A stretch of DNA of 64,000 nt, taken from the NCBI RefSeq assembly GCF_004684085.1, contig NZ_SRHZ01000024.1, positions 186,001 through 250,000 of the forward strand, given 5' to 3'. A program made the position numbers and the translations under genes. Positions 1-9,074 of the stretch are shown here, piece after piece; position 1 is the first letter of the stretch; the number at the start of each line of letters is the position of its first letter. The stretch comes from Stenotrophomonas maltophilia. GTDB lineage: Bacteria; Pseudomonadota; Gammaproteobacteria; Xanthomonadales; Xanthomonadaceae. Under the pieces are notes generated by a model that was not told the origin of the DNA, ran no database searches, and saw only the letters and a list, made by a program, of their open reading frames with translations.

Positions 1-204
1 TGGTAACCGATCTGCCGAGTGACGGTTAGCGATCGCTGAGGTGCGCTTAGGGTGACCTACGGATTCAGGCGGCTTTGTTGAAAAAAAATAGTCGAAGTGC
101 TCTTCAGGCTGTTGATTTTTAGAGTTTTTTCGGCTGGTCGAATTTGGGTCTAAGCTCCTAATATGCACACAACCGTTCTGATCGGACGCTCGCCTGCAGC
201 ACAA
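1..204. other. Left-edge segment without a recognised gene
   Basis: No reading frame here resembles a known protein. The stretch is AT-richer than the surroundings, with A and T runs around 80-130. It may be the 3' flank of a gene to the left of the window. I cannot assign it to an RNA gene or an insertion sequence. Confidence 0.4.
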
Positions 205-237
205 AAGAAAGCCCCGCTCATGCGGGGCTTTTCTTTT
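205..237. terminator. Rho-independent terminator
   Basis: A GCCCCGC stem, a TCAT loop and a GCGGGGC stem are flanked by an A-rich left arm and a T-rich right arm. The structure could work on either strand. It most likely ends a transcript entering from the left edge and isolates the sugar operon that starts at 383. Confidence 0.85.
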
Positions 238-320
238 TGCGCGATGTCATCTGTGTTGTGCTTCGCAGCATCAGTTTTCGTGCACCGCGACTTGCAAACA
301 GACAATTTCCTCCCCTATGG

Positions 321-334
321 TGCAATCGATTGCA
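321..334. promoter_or_regulatory. LacI-family operator, copy 1
   Basis: TGCAATCGATTGCA is a perfect 14-bp palindrome 48 bases before the first gene of the rightward operon. The identical 14-mer recurs at 9029-9042, next to the LacI-type regulator. Central-CG palindromes of this kind are typical LacI-family sites. Assignment to this regulator is inferred from the sharing of the site. Confidence 0.8.
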
Positions 335-382
335 TTGCTGTGAATCGTTGCGTTTGATACCGGTTGGGAGGCCGGAAGGTGG

Positions 383-1288
<906 letters not shown>

Positions 1289-1315
1289 AACGATATCCAC
1301 CCAGGTGAGAAACCC

Positions 1316-3001
1316 ATGGCAGATAATCACTACGACGCCATTGTTGTTGGCTCGGGAATCAGTGGCGGTTGGGCAGCGAAGGAGCTGACCGAGAAGGGCT
1401 TGAAGGTCCTGATGCTGGAACGTGGCCGCAACATCGAGCACGTCAAGGACTACGTCAACGCGATGAAGGAGGCGTGGGATTTCCCGCACCGCAACCGGCC
1501 AACGCAGGCGATGAAGGCCGACTTTCCGGTGCTGATGCGCGACTATGGCCTGGCCGAGAACCTGGAAGGAATGTGGGCCAACGAGCAGGACTCCCCCTAC
1601 ATCGAGACCAAGCGCTTCGACTGGTTCCGCGGCTACCACGTTGGCGGCCGCTCGCTGCTGTGGGGGCGGCAGAGCTATCGCTTCTCCGATCTGGATTTCG
1701 AGGCGAACCTCAAGGACGGTATCGCCGCTGACTGGCCGATCCGTTATGCCGACCTCGCGCCGTGGTACGACCACGTGGAGAAGTTCGCCGGCATTGCCGG
1801 CACGCGCGAAGGACTGGACGTGCTGCCGGACGGCGAGTTCCTGCCGCCGATTCCCTTGAACATCGTCGAGAAGGATGTGGCCGCGCGCATCAAGAAGGCC
1901 TTCGGCGGAACGCGCCATATGATCCACTCGCGCACTGCCAACATCACCCAGCCCATGCCCGAGCAGGGGCGCGTCAACTGCCAGTACCGCAACAAGTGCA
2001 TCCTGGGCTGTCCCTTCGGTGCCTACTTCTCCACCCAGGCGGCGACGCTGCCAGCGGCGATGAAGACCGGAAACCTGACCTTGCGGCCGTTCTCGATCGT
2101 CAAGGAAGTGCTCTACGACAAGGACCGCAAGCGCGCGCGCGGCGTGGAGGTCATCGATGCCGAGACCGGGCAGACCTACCAGTACACGGCAAAGGTGATC
2201 TTCCTCAACGCGTCGTCGTTCAACTCGACGTGGCTGCTGATGAACTCGGCCACCGACGTCTGGGACGGTGGGCTGGGCTCTTCGTCCGGCGAGCTTGGGC
2301 ACAACGTGATGGACCATCATTTCGGGGCCGGCGCCTCGGGCCGGGTCGAGGGTTACGAAGACAAGTACTACTTCGGCCGCCGTCCCTGCGGCTTCTACAT
2401 TCCGCGGTTCCGCAACGTCGCGGCTGACAAGCGCGGCTACCTGCGCGGATTCGGCTACCAGGGCGGTGCCAGCCGCACCGGCTGGTCACGCGAGATCGCC
2501 GAGCTGAACATCGGTGCCGATCTGAAGGAGGCGCTGACCGTGCCGGGTGACTGGCGCATCGGCATGACCGGGTTCGGTGAAATGCTGCCGCACCACGACA
2601 ATACGATCCGCCTGGACCACGACCGCAAGGACAAGTGGGGGCTGCCGGTGCTGGCGATGGACGTTGCCATGCGCGCCAACGAACTGGCCATGCGCAAGGA
2701 CATGGCCGCCGATGCTGCCGAGATGCTGGAGGCGGCCGGCGTCAAGGACGTGAAGATGCACGACAACGACTATGCCCCGGGCAAGGGCATCCACGAGATG
2801 GGGACCGCGCGCATGGGACGTGACCGGAGGAGCTCGGTATTGAACCAGCACAACCAGGTCTGGGATGCGCCCAACGTGTACGTCACCGACGGTGCCTGCA
2901 TGACCTCCAGCGCCTGTGTAAATCCCTCGCTGACCTACATGGCATTGACGGCCCGTGCCGCCGACCACGCGGTACGCGAACTGAAAACGGGGAACCTCTG
3001 A
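1316..3001 (+). CDS. GMC-family FAD sugar dehydrogenase, large subunit
   Basis: The protein has 561 residues. The FAD-binding Rossmann motif (VGSGISGG, glycines 12, 14 and 17) starts right at the N-terminus, and the GMC C-terminal block carries HEMGTARMG and CVNPSLTYMAL, which hold the usual active-site His/Asn region. There is no signal peptide of its own. The next gene encodes a Tat-exported small subunit, so the flavoprotein is probably carried across folded, as known for the FAD glucose dehydrogenase of Burkholderia. Electrons would pass to the cytochrome c at 4365. By family and context it oxidises a sugar or glycoside, possibly at C3. The start has AGGTGAG ten bases upstream. Confidence 0.9.
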   Translation: MADNHYDAIVVGSGISGGWAAKELTEKGLKVLMLERGRNIEHVKDYVNAMKEAWDFPHRNRPTQAMKADFPVLMRDYGLAENLEGMWANEQDSPYIETKRFDWFRGYHVGGRSLLWGRQSYRFSDLDFEANLKDGIAADWPIRYADLAPWYDHVEKFAGIAGTREGLDVLPDGEFLPPIPLNIVEKDVAARIKKAFGGTRHMIHSRTANITQPMPEQGRVNCQYRNKCILGCPFGAYFSTQAATLPAAMKTGNLTLRPFSIVKEVLYDKDRKRARGVEVIDAETGQTYQYTAKVIFLNASSFNSTWLLMNSATDVWDGGLGSSSGELGHNVMDHHFGAGASGRVEGYEDKYYFGRRPCGFYIPRFRNVAADKRGYLRGFGYQGGASRTGWSREIAELNIGADLKEALTVPGDWRIGMTGFGEMLPHHDNTIRLDHDRKDKWGLPVLAMDVAMRANELAMRKDMAADAAEMLEAAGVKDVKMHDNDYAPGKGIHEMGTARMGRDRRSSVLNQHNQVWDAPNVYVTDGACMTSSACVNPSLTYMALTARAADHAVRELKTGNL

Positions 3002-3576
3002 TGGATCGCCGCGAACTGTTGAAGATGATCGTCGCCGCCACCGGCGCCGCCATGGTCGGGTTGCCTGCGCTTGTGCACGGGCAGGCACCGGCGGGCGCCA
3101 CGAAGACCCATTTCTCCGATGCCGATGTCGGCACGCTGGACGAGATCGCCGAGACCATCCTGCCGCGGACCCGGACACCTGGCGCGAAGGATGCTGGCGC
3201 CGGCCTGTTCATGGCGACGTTCGTCAGCGACTGCTACACCGCCCGGCAGCAGGCGACGTTCCGCGCCGGCCTGGCCGACATCGACAAGCGCGCCGGCGGC
3301 CGCTTCGTGTCGCTCACGCCGGAAGCCCGCACCGGCTTGCTGCGCACGCTCGATGCAGAGGCCAAGGCACGCCATGCCGATGTGACCGAAACCGGTACGC
3401 CTGAAGAGGGCGAGGCAATGCCGCATTACTTCACGATGCTCAAGCAGCTGGCCATCTTCGGCTTCTTCACCTCCAAAGTGGGCGCGACCGGGGTGCTGCA
3501 GTACGTTGCCGTGCCAGGGCGCTATGATGGCGATCTTGCCTACGTCCCCGGAACGCCTGCCTGGGGGACCAGCTGA
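3001..3576 (+). CDS. Gluconate 2-dehydrogenase subunit 3 family, Tat-exported small subunit
   Basis: The protein has 191 residues and a short twin-arginine signal (Arg3-Arg4, DRRELLK, then a hydrophobic core ending near HGQA). The mature part matches the small hitch-hiker subunit family that accompanies GMC dehydrogenases and carries them through the Tat pore. Its ATG overlaps the GMC stop (TGATG at 2999-3003), so the two subunits are translationally coupled. It has no catalytic centre of its own and probably stabilises and exports the flavoprotein. Confidence 0.88.
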   Translation: MDRRELLKMIVAATGAAMVGLPALVHGQAPAGATKTHFSDADVGTLDEIAETILPRTRTPGAKDAGAGLFMATFVSDCYTARQQATFRAGLADIDKRAGGRFVSLTPEARTGLLRTLDAEAKARHADVTETGTPEEGEAMPHYFTMLKQLAIFGFFTSKVGATGVLQYVAVPGRYDGDLAYVPGTPAWGTS

Positions 3577-4334
3577 TGGACGACACCCTGATGATCCGCT
3601 CACTGTTGATTGCCACCGGCCTGCTGGCCGCAGTGCCTGCATTCGCGCAGGACAGTGTCGACGCTGCACGCGATCCGAAGAAGACCGAGGTGTGGACGCC
3701 GGTGCCTGCAGTCGTGGCAACGCCAGCGGGCAAGGCGCCGTCCGACGCCATCGTGCTGTTCGATGGCACGGATGTCTCCGCGTGGGAGGCGGAGCAGGGC
3801 GGGCGTGTGCCCTGGACGGTTGCCGATGGTGCGATGACCGTCGTTCCGGGCAGCAAGGGCATCCGCACCCGACAGCGGTTCTGCGATGTCCAGCTGCATG
3901 TCGAGTGGCGCACACCCACCGACACCAAGGGCTTCGACGGCCAGAACCGGGGCAACAGCGGCATCTTCCTGCAGGAACTCTATGAGCTGCAGGTGCTCGA
4001 CAGTTACAACAACCCGACGTATGCCAATGGCCAGGCGGGTTCGATCTACAAGCAGGCCATGCCACGGGTGAACGCCTCGCGCGCACCGGGCCAGTGGCAG
4101 GCCTACGACATCATCTGGAAAGCCCCGCGCTTCTCGCAGGGCGGCGGCCTGACGTCGCCCGCGCGCATCACGGTGCTGCATAACGGGGTGCTGGTACAGG
4201 ACGACACCGTGCTGGCGGGCAAGACCGAGTACATCGGTGCGCCTTCGTACGCGCCCCATGCGTGCGCGCCGCTCTATCTACAGGAGCATGACTCCAAGGT
4301 CAGCTACCGCAACATCTGGGTGCGCGAGCTGTAA
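3576..4334 (+). CDS. Exported DUF1080 (3-keto-disaccharide hydrolase-type) protein
   Basis: The protein has 252 residues, or 247 if translation starts at the second Met (3591), which would open a Sec signal peptide (MIRSLLIATGL to AFAQ). The mature part is a concanavalin-like DUF1080 domain with the family signatures NSGIFLQ and YELQVLDSYNN. Pfam names this family 3-keto-disaccharide hydrolase. The start overlaps the preceding stop as TGATG. Next to a GMC dehydrogenase it is expected to cleave the glycosidic bond of a C3-oxidised glycoside in the periplasm. The substrate is not visible from sequence. Confidence 0.88.
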   Translation: MDDTLMIRSLLIATGLLAAVPAFAQDSVDAARDPKKTEVWTPVPAVVATPAGKAPSDAIVLFDGTDVSAWEAEQGGRVPWTVADGAMTVVPGSKGIRTRQRFCDVQLHVEWRTPTDTKGFDGQNRGNSGIFLQELYELQVLDSYNNPTYANGQAGSIYKQAMPRVNASRAPGQWQAYDIIWKAPRFSQGGGLTSPARITVLHNGVLVQDDTVLAGKTEYIGAPSYAPHACAPLYLQEHDSKVSYRNIWVREL

Positions 4335-4342
4335 CGGCACAC

Positions 4343-4362
4343 GGCCGGCGTGGTCGCCGGCC
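4343..4362. terminator. Bidirectional terminator between convergent operons
   Basis: A perfect 8-bp stem (GGCCGGCG/CGCCGGCC) with a TGGT loop sits in the 30-base gap between the DUF1080 gene and the cytochrome c gene, whose 3' ends face each other. There is no long T tract, so efficiency is uncertain. Confidence 0.6.
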
Positions 4363-4364
4363 GC

Positions 4365-4673
4365 TTACTTCGCCAGGTAGCTGGCGATGTCATCGATTTC
4401 CTGTTGCGACAGCTGCGGGAAGGGCGGCATCAAACCGCCGCCCTTCCTGATCTTGTCCTTGATCTGCGCGGGCTGCAGCCGCTTGCTGACGTCGGTGAGC
4501 GCAGGGAACGCGCCCGGCATGCCCGCGCGATCCGCACCATGGCAGGCCGTGCAGTTCGTGGTGTAGAGCTTCGCGCCGGCGGCGGGATCATCCTTGCACC
4601 GGGCTGTGGTCGCCAGCGCCGTGCCGCACAGAACCAGGGCCAGGGTGAAGCTCAGTTTCAAGCGAGTGTCCAA
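4365..4673 (-). CDS. Small exported cytochrome c
   Basis: The protein has 102 residues with an N-terminal signal peptide of about 25 residues. The haem-binding motif CTACH covers residues 41-45, and Met82 in GLMPPF is the likely sixth ligand, giving a class I monohaem cytochrome. It is the last gene of the leftward operon and lies tail-to-tail with the GMC operon. It is the probable electron acceptor of the GMC dehydrogenase, a role known for the cytochrome subunit of FAD glucose dehydrogenases. That partnership is inferred from position. Confidence 0.9.
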   Translation of the reverse strand: MDTRLKLSFTLALVLCGTALATTARCKDDPAAGAKLYTTNCTACHGADRAGMPGAFPALTDVSKRLQPAQIKDKIRKGGGLMPPFPQLSQQEIDDIASYLAK

Positions 4674-4691
4674 GCAGGGCTCCTTCGCGCA

Positions 4692-5558
4692 CTAGCGCTG
4701 TGCGCTGGCCGGCAGGCTGACGGTCAGGTGTTCACGCAGATAGTCGGCGCCGGTCTGGATGACCTTGGCCGGATCGCGTGGCTGGTCGTGTTCGACGATG
4801 TACCACTGCACGTTGGCGGCTGCGGCGGCGTGCAGGATCGCGTTCCAGTCCAGCACGCCCTGGCCCACGGCGGCGAATCCGCCTTCGTCCTGGGCCTGGC
4901 CCTTGGGCGCATTGTCCTTGGCGTGCACCGCGAACAGGCGGCCGCGGAATTTTCCAAGCATTACTGCCGGGTCCAGTCCCGCACGTGCGACCCAGGCCAG
5001 GTCCAGTTCGGTCTGCAGGTCGGGCCCGGCCGCTGCGAACAGCAGCTCCAGCCCGGTCCTGCCATCGAAGTCGACCAGCTCGAAGTCGTGGTTGTGATAG
5101 GCCAGGCGCATGCCCTTGGCTCGTACCTGTTTCGCGATCCTGCCCAGCTCCTGGCCCAGTGCGGTCCAGCCCGCGGCGTCTGTCGGCCGATCCTTTGCAT
5201 CCAGGTAAGGCACGACCAGGGTGGTGTTGCCGATTGACCGGTTGAACGCCACCACGCCGTCCAGGTTGCCGCGCAGCTCGGCCAGTGGCACGTGCGACGA
5301 AATCGCTTTGATCGAATACCTGTCCAGCAGCTGCTTGAGCTCCGCAGCGCTGGCGTTCTGCGTGCCGACCGTCTCCACCGCGCGCACACCCGCGTCGTGG
5401 ACGATCTTCAGCTGCTGGTCGAGTGGGCCAGCGTCGCGCAGTGTGTACATCTGCACGGCGATGGGCTTCTGCGGACCGGCGGCATCACGTGCAAAGACGG
5501 GCAGGGTAGCAAGGAGCAGCAAGGCGAGCGTTGTGGTTCTGCGAGCAGGGGTTTTCAT
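4692..5558 (-). CDS. Exported sugar isomerase/epimerase-like TIM barrel
   Basis: The start chosen is the ATG at 5558, preceded by GGAGGA at seven bases. A longer frame to 5717 overlaps the upstream gene and is unlikely. The 288-residue product begins with a Sec signal (MKTPARRTTTLALLLLATLP to FARDA) and continues as an AP-endonuclease-2-like barrel. Likely metal ligands are in ELDLAW, HAKDN and VEHD. It is the second exported isomerase-like enzyme of this regulon and follows the Gfo/Idh gene by 19 bases. It probably acts on a keto-sugar in the periplasm. Confidence 0.85.
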   Translation of the reverse strand: MKTPARRTTTLALLLLATLPVFARDAAGPQKPIAVQMYTLRDAGPLDQQLKIVHDAGVRAVETVGTQNASAAELKQLLDRYSIKAISSHVPLAELRGNLDGVVAFNRSIGNTTLVVPYLDAKDRPTDAAGWTALGQELGRIAKQVRAKGMRLAYHNHDFELVDFDGRTGLELLFAAAGPDLQTELDLAWVARAGLDPAVMLGKFRGRLFAVHAKDNAPKGQAQDEGGFAAVGQGVLDWNAILHAAAAANVQWYIVEHDQPRDPAKVIQTGADYLREHLTVSLPASAQR

Positions 5559-5577
5559 CAACAGATCCTCCCGGGAT

Positions 5578-6702
5578 TCAACCGATGGGGGTCCAGGCGC
5601 GTGACCTGGCCGATGCAATGACACGATCGACAATCTGCGCCGAGCGCAGGCCGTCTTCGAAAGTGGGTAGGCCCTGTGGCTGATCGCCTTCAATGGCGCG
5701 ATAGGTGTCAGCGACAAATGCTTCGAAACACTGGGCGTAGCCCTGTGCGTGTCCGGCCGGCAGCACGGAAAGGCGGCGTTGATCGGCGCTGCCGGCAGCG
5801 GGGCCGCGCACGAAGATTTCCTCGCGCTGGTCAGGATGTCCGATCCAGAGCCGTTCGGAATTCTCCTGGTTGAAGGCTACGCTGGCCTTTGCGCCATCGA
5901 TCTCGAACCAGAGACGGTTGTGGCGTCCGGCCGAGACCTGGCTGACCGTCAGTGACGCCAGTGTGCCGGCGCCGGTCCTGAACATCGCCGCGGCCACGTC
6001 TTCGCTCGTGACGGCCTGCATCGCACTGCCTGTGGTTGGCGTACTGAAGCTCTGCGCACTGACGGCGCCGCGCTCAGCGATCACGGTGGCGAATGCCGCG
6101 CTGACTTCGGCGAAGCGCTCGCCGCTGACCCATTCCACCAGGTCGCACCAGTGCGAACCGATGTCGGCGAATACGCGCGACGTGCCGCCCAGCGCGGGGT
6201 CTACGCGCCAGTTGTTGCTGGCAGGGTCCAGCAGCCAGTCCTGCAGGTAGCTGCCGTGGATCAGGTGCAACGGCCCAAGATCGCCTTGAACGATGCGTGC
6301 GCGGGCCTCGCGGACCACCGGGTGATAGCGGTAAACGAAGGGCACCGTGGCAATCAATCCGGTCGATGCCGCCAACGCCGCCAGCGCCTGCGCATCGTCC
6401 AGCGTCGTCGCCAGCGGTTTCTCGCAGATCACATGCTTGCCGGCTTCCAGCGCGGCCTGCGCCATGGCGCGGTGCAGGTGGTTTGGCGTGCAGACGTGCA
6501 CCACCTGCACCTGCGGATCGGCGATCACCTCGTCGATGTCCCGGTAGGCGCGTGGGACATTCCAGGACTGCGCGGCCTCATGCGCGCGCTGCGGAGACGA
6601 GGCGGCCACGCCACGGATGTTGGCACCGGCCAGCAGTGCAGCGCGACGATGCACGGCGCCGATCATGCCGGCGCCGATGATGGCGATTCCAAGCGTGGGC
6701 AT
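5578..6702 (-). CDS. Gfo/Idh/MocA family NAD(P)-dependent oxidoreductase
   Basis: The protein has 374 residues. The N-terminal Rossmann domain has GAGMIG at 10-15, and the catalytic EKP motif of the family is at 94-96 (CEKPLA). There is no signal peptide, so the enzyme is cytosolic. It sits between the MFS importer and an exported isomerase in the leftward operon. In 3-keto-sugar pathways such enzymes interconvert 3-keto and hydroxyl sugars, so it could reduce an imported 3-keto sugar. The substrate assignment is inference. Confidence 0.88.
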   Translation of the reverse strand: MPTLGIAIIGAGMIGAVHRRAALLAGANIRGVAASSPQRAHEAAQSWNVPRAYRDIDEVIADPQVQVVHVCTPNHLHRAMAQAALEAGKHVICEKPLATTLDDAQALAALAASTGLIATVPFVYRYHPVVREARARIVQGDLGPLHLIHGSYLQDWLLDPASNNWRVDPALGGTSRVFADIGSHWCDLVEWVSGERFAEVSAAFATVIAERGAVSAQSFSTPTTGSAMQAVTSEDVAAAMFRTGAGTLASLTVSQVSAGRHNRLWFEIDGAKASVAFNQENSERLWIGHPDQREEIFVRGPAAGSADQRRLSVLPAGHAQGYAQCFEAFVADTYRAIEGDQPQGLPTFEDGLRSAQIVDRVIASARSRAWTPIG

Positions 6703-6714
6703 CGGCTGGGGTCC

Positions 6715-7932
6715 TCAGGGCGTGGAGGTCGCGACCGCGGCCACCGGCCGGTCGCGGAACAACAGCAGGAAGGCGATCAGCACCACCAGTGCAACTCCAG
6801 CGGGGAACAACCAGATCTGCTGCCAGTCGGGGCCGGCTTCGGTGGTGAAGTGCTCTACCACCGCGCCGGACAGGAAGGTGCCGATCAACATGCCTAAGCC
6901 ATAGGTCGCCAGGGTGATGAACCCCTGCGCGCTGCTGCGCGCGGCGGGGCCGGCATGTGCATCGGTGTAGATCTGGCCGGTGACGAAGAAGAAGTCGTAG
7001 CAGATGCCGTGCAGCACGATGCCGATCACCAGCAGGGAGAAGCCGCTGCCCGCATCACCAAAAGCGAACATGACGTAGCGCACCACCCACGCGGCCATGC
7101 CGACTGCCAGCATCGTCTTCACCCCCAGCCGCACGAACAGGAACGGCATGGCCAGCATCAGCAGCACTTCGGAAACCTGGCCCAGCGACTGCAGGCCTGC
7201 TGCACCGCGCACGCCCAGGTCGTTGAGATACGGATTGGTGAAGTTGTAGTAGAACGACAGCGGGATGCAGATGGCGATGGAAGCCAGAAAGAACACCAGA
7301 TAGGCGCGCGACTTCAGCAGCCGCAGTGAATCCAGCCCCAGGATCTGGCCCAGCCCGGCGTCGCGCTGCTGCGCCAGTGGCGGCGTATGCGGCAGGGTGA
7401 ACGCATACAGGCCCAGTACCAGCGATGCCACTGCCGCCATCTGGAAGGTGAGCGCGAGCCGATGTGCTTGTTCCCAGCCCAGCCAACCGATCAGCACGCC
7501 CGCCACGATCCATCCGATGCTGCCCGCCACCCGCACCAGTGGGAACTGTTTCTCCGGCGACTGCATGTGGCGCATCGCCACGCTGTTGGCCAGTGCCAGC
7601 GTGGGCATGAACAGCAGCATGTAGCCCATGACATAGGCGGAGAAACTACCGAAGTCCGTTGCGGTGGAGGCCAGCCACAGAAGTACCGCGCCGGCCAGGT
7701 GCAGTACCGCAAGGATGCGCTGTGCGGCGAAGTAGCGATCGGCGATCAGGCCGACCAGGAAGGGGGCGACGATGGCACCGATGGACTGGCTGAGGAAGGC
7801 TGTCGCCACCTGGCTCGCGCTGGCCTGCAGCGGGCCCTGCACCAGGTAGGTCCCCAGGGTGACGAACCACGCCCCCCAGATGAAGAACTGCAGAAACATC
7901 ATCGCGCCCAAGCGCGACATGGCGTGCGTCAT
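6715..7932 (-). CDS. MFS importer, nucleoside/sugar:H+ symporter (NupG-like) type
   Basis: The 405-residue protein has about 12 hydrophobic segments. The opening FLQFFIWGAWFVTLGTYL is the hallmark of the NupG/XapB-like branch of the major facilitator superfamily. This branch includes nucleoside permeases and carriers found in sugar-isomerase operons. It lies 12 bases after the Gfo/Idh gene in reading order of the leftward operon. It probably imports the monosaccharide or keto-sugar made in the periplasm. Confidence 0.85.
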   Translation of the reverse strand: MTHAMSRLGAMMFLQFFIWGAWFVTLGTYLVQGPLQASASQVATAFLSQSIGAIVAPFLVGLIADRYFAAQRILAVLHLAGAVLLWLASTATDFGSFSAYVMGYMLLFMPTLALANSVAMRHMQSPEKQFPLVRVAGSIGWIVAGVLIGWLGWEQAHRLALTFQMAAVASLVLGLYAFTLPHTPPLAQQRDAGLGQILGLDSLRLLKSRAYLVFFLASIAICIPLSFYYNFTNPYLNDLGVRGAAGLQSLGQVSEVLLMLAMPFLFVRLGVKTMLAVGMAAWVVRYVMFAFGDAGSGFSLLVIGIVLHGICYDFFFVTGQIYTDAHAGPAARSSAQGFITLATYGLGMLIGTFLSGAVVEHFTTEAGPDWQQIWLFPAGVALVVLIAFLLLFRDRPVAAVATSTP

Positions 7933-7959
7933 GGCTTGCCCTCCCGGGGCGGTATCGGC

Positions 7960-9012
7960 TCAGATTCCCAGCATGCGGTGCAGTGAAGCGGCGTCGGTGC
8001 CGCTGTCGGCAAAGTCGTCGAAGGCGCGTTCGGTCACGCGGATGATGTGGTCGCGGATGAAGGCGGCCCCCTCGCGTGCGCCATCCTCCGGGTGCTTCAG
8101 GCAGCACTCCCATTCCAGCACCGCCCACCCGGGGAAGTCATACTGGGCGAACTTCGAGAAAATCGCCTTGAAGTCGATCTGGCCATCACCGGGTGAACGG
8201 AACCGCCCCGGACGATCGATCCAGTCCTGGTAGCCGCCGTACACGCCGCTGCTGGCGCTCGCGTGGTACTCCGCATCCTTCACGTGGAAGACGCCGATGC
8301 GCGCGTGGTAGCGGTCGATGAAACCGAGGTAGTCCATCTGCTGCAGCAACAGGTGGCTGGGGTCGTACAGGATCTTCGCGCGGGGATGGTGATCGACCAC
8401 ATCGAGGAAGCGTTCGAAGGTCGCGCCGTCGTGCAGGTCCTCACCCGGGTGGATCTCGAAGCACAGGTCCACACCGCACGCGTCGAACGCATCCAGGATG
8501 GGGCGCCAGCGGCGGCCGAGTTCGGCGAAGGCTTCTTCCACAAGACCCGGCGGTCGTTGTGGCCAGGGATAGAAGTAGGGCCAGGCCAGTGCGCCGGAGA
8601 AGGTAGCGTGCGCGGTCAGCCCCAGGCGCTGGCTCGCTTTGGCGGCCAACAGAAGCTGCTCCACTGCCCAGGCCTGGCGGGCGGCCGGGTCGCCGCGCTT
8701 GTCCGCGGGTGCGAATCCGTCGAACAGACTGTCATAGGCGGGATGGACGGCGACCAGCTGCCCCTGCAGATGGGTGGACAGCTCGGTGATCTGCAGGCCA
8801 TGGCCGGCCAGCATGCCGGCCATGTCGTCGCAGTACGCCTGGCTGCGCGCGGCCTCGGCCAGATCGAACAGGTGGGGCGCGCTGGTCGGCACTTGTACGC
8901 CAGAATAGCCCAGACCCGCGGCCCACCCGGCCAGCGTGTCCAGCCGATCAAAAGGAGCTGTGTCGCCGATGAACTGCGCCAGGAACAGCGCTGGACCCTT
9001 GAGCGTCTTCAA
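7960..9012 (-). CDS. Cytosolic sugar phosphate isomerase/epimerase-like TIM barrel
   Basis: The start chosen is the TTG at 9012, because GAGGG lies nine bases upstream (9022-9026). A longer TTG frame at 9033 would start inside the operator. The 350-residue product lacks a signal peptide. Barrel metal-site motifs are clear: CFEIHPGED, YDPSHLL, FHVKDAEY and LEWECC. It is the first gene of the leftward operon, directly downstream of operator copy 2. It resembles isomerases/epimerases paired with Gfo/Idh enzymes in carbohydrate operons, and is the third barrel enzyme of this regulon. Confidence 0.85.
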   Translation of the reverse strand: MKTLKGPALFLAQFIGDTAPFDRLDTLAGWAAGLGYSGVQVPTSAPHLFDLAEAARSQAYCDDMAGMLAGHGLQITELSTHLQGQLVAVHPAYDSLFDGFAPADKRGDPAARQAWAVEQLLLAAKASQRLGLTAHATFSGALAWPYFYPWPQRPPGLVEEAFAELGRRWRPILDAFDACGVDLCFEIHPGEDLHDGATFERFLDVVDHHPRAKILYDPSHLLLQQMDYLGFIDRYHARIGVFHVKDAEYHASASSGVYGGYQDWIDRPGRFRSPGDGQIDFKAIFSKFAQYDFPGWAVLEWECCLKHPEDGAREGAAFIRDHIIRVTERAFDDFADSGTDAASLHRMLGI

Positions 9013-9028
9013 CGTGATTCGCCCTCGA

Positions 9029-9042
9029 TGCAATCGATTGCA
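9029..9042. promoter_or_regulatory. LacI-family operator, copy 2
   Basis: TGCAATCGATTGCA is identical to copy 1 at 321. It lies between the TTG start of the leftward operon (9012) and the rightward LacI-type gene, so it can repress both. This is consistent with an autoregulated local repressor. Confidence 0.82.
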
Positions 9043-9074
9043 TTATCCTAGCAGGGGCTCACGCAGGACCTGTT

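Noticed and set aside
60-135. Possible insertion-sequence end or small RNA at the left edge
   Set aside because: AT-rich tracts are present but I find no terminal inverted repeat partner, transposase or stable RNA fold that I could support.
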